DNA of 33,929 nt from contig JAISBN010000052.1 of assembly GCA_031266175.1 (NCBI GenBank), positions 1-33,929 on the forward strand. The letters are read 5' to 3'. Shown here piece after piece: positions 1-6,076 of this stretch. The position numbers and the translations under genes are program-made. Under the pieces are notes generated by a model that made no database searches, was not told where the DNA came from, and was given only the letters and a program-made list of their open reading frames with translations. Numbering within the stretch: the stretch's first letter is position 1; the number at the start of each line of letters is the position of its first letter. This stretch comes from Treponema sp. GTDB taxonomy: Bacteria > Spirochaetota > Spirochaetia > Treponematales > Breznakiellaceae.

Positions 1-811
1 TGGTCCCCACCGGGTGGGTACCGTAATCCGCATGGCCGCTTCCCACATCGTATGAGTTAACCTTATACCATGCCACATCCCCAACGCTGTTACTCCCCGC
101 CCATTTGTATGCGAAAGACCCGATATCCGAAGGCGTCCCCCCGCCCCGGGCCGCGTACTCCCACTCCGCCTCCGTGGGCAGCCGGTAGCCGTTGGCCCCC
201 GGCTTCATCACCGCCTTGTCCGCGTCCGTATTGGTTCCGGGGTCATTCGTGGAAATCCTCAGTATCGTGGTATAGGTCGTATCGGTGTAATACACCGGCG
301 TTTTACCGGCCATCTGGCTGTAGGCGTTGCACCATACAATCGCGTCCCGCCAATTTATAGTCGTTACCGGTTCGGTTTTTGCCGCGGCGGTGGGGGGATA
401 CCCGTCTGTCCCGTCATTCCCCTCGCGGCCCTGATTGGCAAAGGTATATCCGTTACCGGCCGCCCAGGTTTTTACCTCGTACCATAACTCGTAGGTCGTC
501 TCGTACTTCGCTATGGAAAAGGGACTTAACGTTACATTCCGCCCATAAATAAACACCCCCTTTTCATTATCATTGACGGTTGCGGGATCGCAGTAATACG
601 CGGTGTTCCCGTCGATGGGGACGGAATCGGAATTCGCCTGTACCGTTGTCCGGTATTGCGCCGGGGTGGTAAAAGTATCGCCCCCGCCGTTATCGTTGTT
701 CCCGCCGTCCTTGTTCTTGTACAGGGGGGCTACCGCTTCCTTCATCCAGGGGTTCTCGCAGCCCGCTACCGCCGCCGTCAATACCAGCGCGCCTAAAAGT
801 TTCTTCAGCAT
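1..811 (-). CDS. SUMF1/FGE-like lipoprotein (3' end beyond window)
   Basis: The frame is open from ATG 809-811 to the window edge (270 codons), so the C-terminus is missing. The N-terminus is a lipoprotein signal: KK, a hydrophobic stretch, then AVAGC with the lipidated Cys at residue 18, followed by a Gly/Asn/Asp-rich linker (KNKDGGNNDNGGG). The rest follows the formylglycine-generating enzyme/sulfatase-modifying-factor fold: FSIAKYETTYELW, PVTTINWRDAIVWCNAYS, GYRLPTEAEWEYAARGG and the start of THPVGT. An AAAGGA ribosome binding site sits 7 nt before the ATG. Members of this family in spirochaetes are usually surface lipoproteins of unknown role; whether this one keeps the catalytic cysteines cannot be judged because the C-terminal half is absent. 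Family call is firm; enzymatic activity is not claimed. Confidence 0.88.
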   Translation of the reverse strand, partial: MLKKLLGALVLTAAVAGCENPWMKEAVAPLYKNKDGGNNDNGGGDTFTTPAQYRTTVQANSDSVPIDGNTAYYCDPATVNDNEKGVFIYGRNVTLSPFSIAKYETTYELWYEVKTWAAGNGYTFANQGREGNDGTDGYPPTAAAKTEPVTTINWRDAIVWCNAYSQMAGKTPVYYTDTTYTTILRISTNDPGTNTDADKAVMKPGANGYRLPTEAEWEYAARGGGTPSDIGSFAYKWAGSNSVGDVAWYKVNSYDVGSGHADYGTHPVGT

Positions 812-838
812 ACGATAGTCCTTTGCGTTTAAGAATTT

Positions 839-921
839 AACCACGGACCCACACGGACAGAACGGACAAAAGCCAAGGAATTGAAACAACAGGTCCGTGT
901 TTGTCCATGAGGTCCGTGGTT
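839..921. repeat. Nested inverted repeat between two minus-strand genes
   Basis: AACCACGGACC (839-849) pairs perfectly with GGTCCGTGGTT (911-921), and ACACGGAC (851-858) with GTCCGTGT (893-900) inside it; GGACAAA and TTTGTCC also match. It lies 14 bp after the stop of the hypothetical gene and 28 bp before the lipoprotein ATG, so on the minus strand it could act as a terminator or a 5' leader structure. The iterated CACGGAC/GTCCGTG words also suggest a dispersed repeat. Role unknown. Confidence 0.6.
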
Positions 922-935
922 TTCTTCCTTCCTCC

Positions 936-1649
936 TTACGGTATCACCGCCGACAGGATAGGGCCGAAGGGGCCTTTGCCTTCCTCACCGCCCGAGGGGG
1001 TTTCGTACTGGAGGCAGAAGTACACCGTGTTGCCGCTCTCCCCCTCAAGGTCAAAGAGGATGTCCTTCTTCCGGGTAAACACCGAATAGGTAAATTCCCT
1101 GCCCGTCTTGGGCGGTTTGGTAAAGCGGACGGGGTATTTTTCGCTCGGCGGGCCGCTGAAGCCTACATGGACGCGCACCCCGTAGTCGCTCCTGGGGTCG
1201 GGCAGGGAACCGGCCACGGGCCGGATCTTTACCAGCCTTACCATGTGGACGCCGGGAAAGGTCAGGTCCGCCTCCACCTGGTTCACCGGCCTGGGGATGC
1301 GGGTCGGCGTGTCGTCGATGGGCGCGATGCCCATGTTTGCCAGGTGCTCCGCCGTAACGATGTCCGGGAAGCCCCGGAACCACACCTGGATAAACCGGGA
1401 CAGGACCGGCTTGCTCCGCTTGTAAGCCGCCTTCATGGCCGCGGTATCCGCCGTGGTGTGGAGCTTTGTGGTGCGGGAGTACCCCGTAAACCAGTCGGCG
1501 TAGGCGTCGGTAAGGAGGGTCCGCTCCGCCAGGGGGATGTGGGTCCACCCCGGGTCCGCGCCGCCGCACATCAGCGCCACATACTGGGTGATGTTCTTGA
1601 AGAAGCGGTCATATGCGGGACCGCACGAGGGGATAAGTGGTTTACCCAT
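936..1649 (-). CDS. Hypothetical protein, gut/environmental spirochaete-type family
   Basis: A 237-residue soluble protein with no signal peptide or membrane segment. The N-terminal half looks helical (YDRFFKNITQYV, then WTHIPLAERTLLTDAYADWF, and a long helix around residues 70-100). The C-terminal half looks like a beta sandwich (YGVRVHVGFSG, EFTYSVFTRKKDILFDLEGESG, VYFCLQYET) and ends in GPFGPILSAVIP. I recognise this layout from uncharacterised proteins of gut and environmental bacteria, but know no function. ATG 1647-1649 is chosen because AGGAG lies 7 nt upstream. The same frame stays open upstream to ATG 1817, through a 21-bp tandem repeat, and would add 56 residues of basic heptads; that longer start lacks an obvious ribosome binding site but cannot be excluded. 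Confidence 0.7.
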   Translation of the reverse strand: MGKPLIPSCGPAYDRFFKNITQYVALMCGGADPGWTHIPLAERTLLTDAYADWFTGYSRTTKLHTTADTAAMKAAYKRSKPVLSRFIQVWFRGFPDIVTAEHLANMGIAPIDDTPTRIPRPVNQVEADLTFPGVHMVRLVKIRPVAGSLPDPRSDYGVRVHVGFSGPPSEKYPVRFTKPPKTGREFTYSVFTRKKDILFDLEGESGNTVYFCLQYETPSGGEEGKGPFGPILSAVIP

Positions 1650-1695
1650 ACATAAGCTCCTTTTGAAAAGCGGCAGTTTCGCCGCTTTTACCTGT

Positions 1696-1905
1696 TTTAT
1701 AAGCCCGTTCAGCCAGGTGAACGGCCTGTTTAGCCGGCTCAACGCTTTGTACCGCCGGATGAACGCCCTGTGCAGCCGGATAAGCGCTCCGTTTATCCGG
1801 ATGGATGCTCCATCCATCTGGATGGATGGCCTGTTTAGCTAGATGGATGCTCCATCCATCTAGATGGATGGTCCGTTTAGCTGGATGGATGCTCCGTATA
1901 TCCCG
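1696..1905. repeat. 21-bp tandem repeat, about ten degenerate copies
   Basis: Units can be laid out at exactly 21-bp spacing with starts at 1696, 1717, 1738, 1759, 1780, 1801, 1822, 1843, 1864 and 1885. Left copies follow the pattern ATGAACGCCCTGTGCAGCCGG and right copies alternate between ATGGATGCTCCATCCATCTGG-like and ATGGATGGCCTGTTTAGCTGG-like forms. Because 21 is divisible by 3, several frames stay open and translate into heptads. Copies at 1801 and 1843 also fold as ATGGATG-CTC-CATCCAT hairpins. The array lies 47 bp upstream of the hypothetical gene start at 1649, in its presumed leader or promoter region. Confidence 0.85.
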
Positions 1906-2055
1906 TCGACTGCCCCGTTCCGCCATGGCGCGGAGGCCGGGAGACAGCGGAATACCGTACAATGCGGGCTTGTTTGCGGAGAAATGTAGATATATGCTAT
2001 AAAACAACAGTGAACAGCAGTGTTTATCAGGAAATGTTACTAAACCGCACCAAAT

Positions 2056-2070
2056 GGGGGGGGGGGGGGG
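2056..2070. repeat. Homopolymeric tract of 15 G
   Basis: Fifteen consecutive G on the plus strand in the non-coding stretch between the tandem repeat and the hairpin cluster. Poly-G tracts of changing length control phase variation in Treponema pallidum (established knowledge). No convincing gene start lies immediately next to this one; the nearest gene is the minus-strand hypothetical gene about 400 bp to the left. The read length may be imprecise, since sequencing handles such runs poorly. Confidence 0.9.
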
Positions 2071-2105
2071 TAAATGCAGTGTTTTCTACGATACCGCAAG
2101 GAATG

Positions 2106-2160
2106 TGCCGGGAATCGGCATCCAAGGTAAAGCCTAAAGGCTTTACCACGATTCCCGGCA
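2106..2160. repeat. Two-tier hairpin, 12-bp and 9-bp perfect stems
   Basis: Outer arms TGCCGGGAATCG (2106-2117) and CGATTCCCGGCA (2149-2160) pair perfectly. Inside, GGTAAAGCC (2126-2134) and GGCTTTACC (2139-2147) pair around a TAAA loop, with an asymmetric internal loop GCATCCAA opposite a single A. The segment CATCCAAGGTAAAGCC recurs exactly at 3383-3398. This opens a cluster of hairpins that runs to the 3' end of the Rpn gene. Confidence 0.85.
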
Positions 2161-2217
2161 TGGTTACAGCGCCCTCCATGGCGCCTAAAGCAGGAATCAC
2201 CATCCATGGTGATTTTT
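2160..2217. repeat. Hairpin-pair repeat, copy 1
   Basis: About 58 bp, repeated at 2388-2445. It holds GCGCC-CTCCAT-GGCGC (2169-2184), the spacer TAAAGCAGGA, then ATCACCA-TCCA-TGGTGAT (2196-2213) followed by a T run. The two copies differ at only a few positions. In the second stem, pair 2197-2212 is T-A here and C-G in copy 2, and pair 2199-2210 is A-T here and G-C in copy 2, so pairing is kept. The hairpin-plus-T layout resembles a rho-independent terminator on the plus strand, although no plus-strand gene lies upstream. Confidence 0.85.
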
Positions 2218-2299
2218 GGGTCTTGCGCTGTTCTTTGCGCAATCGCCGTTGTGTTCATTGCCCTGTCAGTATCACCCCGGTTAGGCGCTTTTGTCAACT

Positions 2300-2384
2300 G
2301 CCAAAAATCCAGCATCCATGCTGGATTTTTGGCTTGTAGTTTACCTGCGGTAAACTACAGCCCTGCCCGCCTGGCGGCGGGCAG
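2300..2384. repeat. Three consecutive perfect hairpins
   Basis: First, arms 2300-2314 and 2319-2333 form a 15-bp stem (GCCAAAAATCCAGCA and complement) around a TCCA loop; with A runs and T runs on its two arms it could terminate in either direction. Second, TGTAGTTTACC (2335-2345) pairs with GGTAAACTACA (2349-2359) around TGC, 11 bp. Third, CTGCCCGCC (2363-2371) pairs with GGCGGGCAG (2376-2384) around TGGC, 9 bp. No coding sequence of convincing quality crosses them. A weaker stem, TTGCGC 2223-2228 with GCGCAA 2237-2242, lies just to the left. Confidence 0.85.
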
Positions 2385-2387
2385 GCA

Positions 2388-2446
2388 ATGGTTACAGCGC
2401 CTTCCATGGCGCCTAAAGCAGGAACCGCCATCCATGGCGGATTTTT
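2388..2446. repeat. Hairpin-pair repeat, copy 2, next to Rpn gene 3' end
   Basis: Second copy of the 2160-2217 element: GCGCC-TTCCAT-GGCGC (2397-2412), TAAAGCAGGA, then CCGCCA-TCCA-TGGCGG (2425-2440) and a T run. It ends about 12 bp from the stop codon of the minus-strand Rpn gene. ATGGCGGATTTT (2434-2445) is matched in inverted orientation by AAAATCCGCCAT (3374-3385) beyond the 5' end of that gene, so the gene is bracketed by a 12-bp inverted repeat. Confidence 0.85.
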
Positions 2447-2457
2447 TAGCTGTCGGC

Positions 2458-3348
2458 TTAAATTTTTTCTTTAAGGATATCGTTGATGTGCTGTTCGCTT
2501 ACCTGCGTAACGGCGGCTATGGTTTTGACATCCAGGCCTTTTTTACCCATTTCAAGGATGATTTTTCTTGTGGCCCTCAATTCGCCTTCCTTCTGGCCTT
2601 CTTCGCGGCCTTCCTCCCGGCCTTTCTCGATACCTTCCTGCAGACCTCTCTGGTGAGCGCCGTTCATTCGGGAATAGTCGTCCCGCTGGGTCTTTAGCCG
2701 GGCTTCGTAGATCATCCGGTTCGCCTCGTCTTCGCTCATCACCTGTAGTTTGCAGTACGCCTCGTGTATCATGGGGTTCTTTTCCGCTATCATCTTAAAC
2801 TCCTCTTCCGTCTCCGCCTTTAAAAAACGCAGCCAATCTATTAGCCTGCCTTCCCCGTCCGGCGGCAGCCGCTCCAGGTTCAGTACGTGGATCTCCATCA
2901 GATCGTTAAAGGGAAAATGCTCTTCCTTTTCCAGCATTTGGAATACCGTATGGCACCGCGCGGATTCGGGGATAAAGTCGTAATCCGTGATGACGATGGA
3001 AACGGCCTGTTTGAGATCGGTATAGTGTTCTCCCCTCCCTATCTGTTCGGTGACCATGTTCGACAGGTAGTAGCTTATCCGGGAGCGCATTTCCGGTATG
3101 TCGGAAACCTGTATTTCTATATCCAGGGACCTTCCGCTGCCGGTACGCAGTTTTACGTCCAGGATTTCCAGCTTGTCGCCGCTGAATTCCCGCTTGAGCT
3201 GGGGGTCCGTGATGGTTAATTCCTCGAATTCCTCGTCGGCGAGTCCGGGGAGGACGGCCTTCAAGAAATCCGCCAGGATATTTTTACTGCGCTGGTCGCC
3301 GAACAGGAGTTTAAAGGCAAAGTCAATCTTTGGCAGCATGAGGTTCAT
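2458..3348 (-). CDS. Rpn-family PD-(D/E)XK nuclease / putative transposase
   Basis: A 296-residue protein of the recombination-promoting nuclease family, long annotated as a PD-(D/E)XK transposase. Visible marks are the opening LPKIDFAFKLLFGD, a nuclease core with D in ILDVKLRT and the E-x-Q motif in LDIEIQVSD, then YYLSNMVTEQIGRGEHY. The C-terminal part carries the charged GREEGREEGQKEGE coil typical of the family and a short helix-turn-helix-like end (TIAAVTQVSEQHINDI). The known activity of relatives is DNA cleavage that promotes RecA-independent recombination. ATG 3348 is preferred over the in-frame codon at 3375 because family members begin just before the PKxDxxFK segment and an extended -10 box ends 7 nt upstream. 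The flanking hairpins are discussed separately. Confidence 0.88.
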   Translation of the reverse strand: MNLMLPKIDFAFKLLFGDQRSKNILADFLKAVLPGLADEEFEELTITDPQLKREFSGDKLEILDVKLRTGSGRSLDIEIQVSDIPEMRSRISYYLSNMVTEQIGRGEHYTDLKQAVSIVITDYDFIPESARCHTVFQMLEKEEHFPFNDLMEIHVLNLERLPPDGEGRLIDWLRFLKAETEEEFKMIAEKNPMIHEAYCKLQVMSEDEANRMIYEARLKTQRDDYSRMNGAHQRGLQEGIEKGREEGREEGQKEGELRATRKIILEMGKKGLDVKTIAAVTQVSEQHINDILKEKI

Positions 3349-3355
3349 GGTTGAA

Positions 3356-3364
3356 AGTATACCA
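3356..3364 (-). promoter_or_regulatory. Extended -10 element for the Rpn gene, probably leaderless
   Basis: On the minus strand TGG-TATACT (TGn plus a 5/6 match to TATAAT) ends 7 nt before ATG 3348. No good -35 box is seen, as often with extended -10 promoters. Initiation about 7 nt downstream would begin at or next to the start codon, and no ribosome binding site is present. Confidence 0.45.
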
Positions 3365-3399
3365 CAAAGGCCCAAAATCCGCCATCCAAGGTAAAGCCC

Positions 3400-3428
3400 T
3401 TGCCAAGATGCCCGTTATGGTGTCATAT
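3400..3428 (+). promoter_or_regulatory. Weak promoter candidate before the Cys-cluster gene
   Basis: TTGCCA (3400-3405), a 17-bp spacer and TCATAT (3423-3428). The -35 is fair and the -10 poor (3/6). Its end lies only 6 nt before ATG 3435, which again would give a leaderless transcript. It would drive the long plus-strand operon. Tentative. Confidence 0.25.
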
Positions 3429-3434
3429 ACAGGT

Positions 3435-3869
3435 ATGGAGGCTTTTTACTCCCGGGGACTGCGTTTTTCCTGCCGGCGCTGCTCAGACTGCTGCCGCCAT
3501 GAGCCGGGGGTCGTTTTTCTGTCCGGTAACGATGTCCGGCTTCTAGCGGAAGAAGTAAAAATGAAGTACACTGATATTGTGGAGAATTATTGCCGGTGGG
3601 TCCCCGTACCCGGCGGAGACGAACAGCTTTCCCTGAAGGAAAAGTCCAATTTTGACTGCATATTCTGGGACCGGGGCTGTACCGTATATAAAAGCCGTCC
3701 GCTCCAGTGCAGAACCTTTCCGTTCTGGGAATCAACGGTCTTTTCACGGCAGACCTGGGAAAGCCTTGCCTGCCCCGGAGCCGGGAAAGGGGAGCTCCGC
3801 AGCGGGGACTATATAACAGCCTGCCTTGAACAGCGAAAGGCAGAGCCGGTTCTGCAAAGGCGGCCCTAG
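3435..3869 (+). CDS. YkgJ-family cysteine-cluster protein
   Basis: A 144-residue protein with the YkgJ/CxxCxxCC-type cluster (FSCRRCSDCCRHEPG) near the N-terminus, then NFDCIFWDRGCTVYKSRPLQCRTFPFWE and a late Cys in SLACPGAG. These eight or so cysteines are thought to bind a metal or Fe-S centre; the biological role is not established. Start choice: ATG 3435 gives the family's usual opening (M-x-x-FYSRGLRF). In-frame ATGs at 3408 and 3417 are alternatives, and none has a strong ribosome binding site. Its TAG overlaps the GTG of the next gene (TAGTG), so the two are translationally coupled. Confidence 0.85.
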   Translation: MEAFYSRGLRFSCRRCSDCCRHEPGVVFLSGNDVRLLAEEVKMKYTDIVENYCRWVPVPGGDEQLSLKEKSNFDCIFWDRGCTVYKSRPLQCRTFPFWESTVFSRQTWESLACPGAGKGELRSGDYITACLEQRKAEPVLQRRP

Positions 3870-4810
3870 TGCGGATACATTTTTGGGGGGTCCGCGGTTC
3901 CCTGCCCGCTCCGCAGCTTCCCTCCCAGCTGAAAAGTAAAATTTCCGCCGTTCTGGAACGCCTGACGCCGGAGGACATTAAAACTCCGGAAAACCGGGAA
4001 CGTTTTCTGTCAAACCTTCCGCCCTGGCTCTTCGGTACCGTGGGGGGCAACACTCCCTGCGTTACCGTTTCCTCCGAATCCCTGGGGGACATAATCATCT
4101 TTGACGCCGGGTCGGGGCTTCGGGAATACGGCATTGTCATATCCAGGGAAACTCCCAAACGGGACCGTTTTCATATCTTCTTTTCCCATTTTCACTGGGA
4201 TCATCTCCAGGGACTGCCCTTTTTTAACCCCGCCTATGATCCCTCGGTGACGGTGAATTTCTATTCGCCCATGAAAAACATGGAAACCGCCCTCCACGGC
4301 CAGATGACCAGCCCCTATTTTCCCGTCCATATGGAGTCCATGGGTTCAAAAAAGCGTTTTCACCAGCTGACCGAACCGGTACAATTTGAAGGCCTCACGG
4401 TTTATTATAAAAAAATGAACCACCCCGGGGATTCCTATTCCTACAAGGTTACCGAAAAGGAGCGGAGTTTTATCTTTGCCACCGATACGGAGCTGTCCAC
4501 CAGCGATTTCCAGAAAACGGAAGAAAATTCCCGGTATTTTGAAAACGCCGACTGCATTGTCCTTGATTCCCAGTATACCCTGGGGGAGGCTATCGAGAAA
4601 TACAACTGGGGCCACAGCGCCTTCAGCCTGGCGGCGGATTTTGCCGCCAACTGGGGCATTAAACGGCTTATCCTGTTTCATCACGATCCGACCTATGACG
4701 ACCGGAAGCTGTTTAACATTCTCCAGTCCGCCCGGTGGTACACGGAACGGATGGGTATCAGGGGAATTGAAATTTCCCTGGCCATGGAAGGGATGGAAAT
4801 AGAGATATAA
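3869..4810 (+). CDS. MBL-fold metallo-hydrolase
   Basis: A 313-residue metallo-beta-lactamase-fold protein starting with GTG inside the preceding stop codon. It opens with RIHFWGVRGSLP and has the metal motif H107-x-H109-x-D111-H112 (SHFHWDHLQG), a later ligand region KKMNHPGDSYSY, FATDTE, and a final His in the WGHSAF and LILFHHDPTYDD segments. This WGVRGS subgroup includes phosphodiesterase-like enzymes and relatives of CpdA/RNase Z-type hydrolases, so cyclic-nucleotide or RNA-phosphate cleavage is plausible, but the substrate cannot be told from sequence. The insertion at residues 20-50 (rich in Lys/Glu) separates strand 1 from the GNTPCV segment. TAA overlaps the next ATG (TAATG). Confidence 0.9.
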   Translation: MRIHFWGVRGSLPAPQLPSQLKSKISAVLERLTPEDIKTPENRERFLSNLPPWLFGTVGGNTPCVTVSSESLGDIIIFDAGSGLREYGIVISRETPKRDRFHIFFSHFHWDHLQGLPFFNPAYDPSVTVNFYSPMKNMETALHGQMTSPYFPVHMESMGSKKRFHQLTEPVQFEGLTVYYKKMNHPGDSYSYKVTEKERSFIFATDTELSTSDFQKTEENSRYFENADCIVLDSQYTLGEAIEKYNWGHSAFSLAADFAANWGIKRLILFHHDPTYDDRKLFNILQSARWYTERMGIRGIEISLAMEGMEIEI

Positions 4811-4995
4811 TGGAAACCGGGGGCTTTTTAAAACTGGAGGAACTGCTGACGATTTTTCCCCTGCTTAAAAACCGGGAAGGCCGTTTAGCCGTCCCCGAGT
4901 ACGCGGTACTGAACCATATCGAAAAGATCCTGTATGATCATCTCTCCGTCCAGGAAATCGAAAGCCGTTTGGAGAACCCGATTGAAACACCGTAA
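4810..4995 (+). CDS. Small conserved-context protein, 61 residues
   Basis: A short ORF that overlaps the MBL gene's stop codon by one base at its start and runs 14 nt into mltG at its end. It is probably a real coupled gene, because the spacing is operon-tight and its 3' part holds the GGAG that serves mltG. The protein is mostly helical with Leu/Ile periodicity (FLKLEELLTIFPLLKNREG, AVLNHIEKILYDHLSVQEIESRLE), without Cys or a signal peptide. I recognise no family. Confidence 0.6.
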   Translation: METGGFLKLEELLTIFPLLKNREGRLAVPEYAVLNHIEKILYDHLSVQEIESRLENPIETP

Positions 4996-6073
4996 AAACC
5001 CCGCGGCGCTGCCGCCCCTCCGTCTTTTTTTTGTCCTTGTCAGCGGCCTGGTAGGGGGGATCCTGCTCCTGGCCGCCGGGGCGGTGGGAGCGGCGGCCTA
5101 CTGCAACGCTCCCCCCGCTTTCCGGACCGCGGCGGAATTTCCGGGGATACAAACCGACGAATCCGGGGCGGTGCTCTTCGAGGTCCGGGAAGGGGAAAGC
5201 GCCTACAATGTGGGCCTGCGGCTGGAGCAGGCCGGATTCATAAAGACCCGTTATTTCTGGAATATCCTTGCCCGGCTGGACAGGGAATACCTGAAAGCCG
5301 GAACCTACCGTCTGTCCCTTCCCGCGTCCCAGACGGATATACGTTCCGCCCTGGTCGAAGGGAAACAGATACTGATCCGGGTTACCATCCCCGAGGGGAT
5401 AACCCTTAAAAAAGCGGCGGCGATCCTGGAAGAAGCGGGAATTTGCGGCGCGGAGGAATTTCTGGCGGCCGCCTCCGACAGGGCAGTCATCGAAAGCTTT
5501 TCCATACCCAACGATACCATGGAAGGATACCTGTATCCCGAAACCTACTTTTTCCCCGCGCCCTATCCGGCGGACCGGGTGGTTAAAACCCTCGCGGATA
5601 CCTTTTTTGACCGGGTCGCGGAAATTGCCCCGGAATCGAAAAAATTAAGCCCCCGGGAGCTGAACGAGGTTATTATCCTGGCGTCGATTGTGGAACGGGA
5701 ATACCGGGTTCCCGACGAAGCTTCCATTATGGCGGGGGTTTTTTATAACCGCCTCGAAAAGCCCATGTCCCTGGAATCCTGCGCCACGGTGGAATACATC
5801 ATCACCGAAATCCAGGGCAAACCCCATCCCAGGGTGCTCTACTACGCGGATATCGAGATCAGCCATCCCTATAATACCTATGTTATTTCCGGCCTGCCTC
5901 CGGGGCCCATTTCCCTGCCGGGGAAGACCGCCCTGGACGCGGCCTTCCATCCCGCGGATACGGATTATCTTTTCTTCCGCCTGGTGGACGAGGCCGCGGG
6001 AAGGCACTATTTTTCCAGGACCCTGGACGATCACATCAGGGCGGGGGCGCTTTTCGTGAAGGGCAGTTCCTGA
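4982..6073 (+). CDS. mltG: Endolytic murein transglycosylase MltG (YceG)
   Basis: A 363-residue inner-membrane lytic transglycosylase that cuts nascent glycan strands and so sets their length. A short basic N-terminus precedes one membrane helix (LFFVLVSGLVGGILLLAAGAV); LysM-like subdomain VREGESAYNVGLRLEQAGFI; the YceG core follows with TMEGYLYPETYFF, catalytic Glu238 in LASIVEREY, YADIEISHPYNTY and GLPPGPISLPGKTALDAA. TTG 4982 is chosen since GGAG (4971-4974) lies 7 nt upstream; the in-frame ATG 4934 would give a polar extension unlike the family. It sits upstream of dnaG as in many bacteria, and the window's other cell-wall genes (mre, PBP2, rodA) are its functional partners. Confidence 0.93.
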   Translation: MKHRKNPAALPPLRLFFVLVSGLVGGILLLAAGAVGAAAYCNAPPAFRTAAEFPGIQTDESGAVLFEVREGESAYNVGLRLEQAGFIKTRYFWNILARLDREYLKAGTYRLSLPASQTDIRSALVEGKQILIRVTIPEGITLKKAAAILEEAGICGAEEFLAAASDRAVIESFSIPNDTMEGYLYPETYFFPAPYPADRVVKTLADTFFDRVAEIAPESKKLSPRELNEVIILASIVEREYRVPDEASIMAGVFYNRLEKPMSLESCATVEYIITEIQGKPHPRVLYYADIEISHPYNTYVISGLPPGPISLPGKTALDAAFHPADTDYLFFRLVDEAAGRHYFSRTLDDHIRAGALFVKGSS

Positions 6074-6076
6074 TTC

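Noticed and set aside
897-1655. A 252-codon plus-strand frame
   Set aside because: It lies opposite the hypothetical gene with a family-like C-terminus and good ribosome binding site; the translation is Arg/Gly/His-rich noise.
1962-2339. Plus-strand frame crossing the G run and hairpins
   Set aside because: Its codons are the hairpin and G-run sequence itself (GGGG run, repeated APSMAPK-like words), with no ribosome binding site or recognisable domain.
2106-2446. CRISPR array
   Set aside because: The repeats are palindromic, unequal in length and irregularly spaced, with no cas genes and no regular unique spacers.
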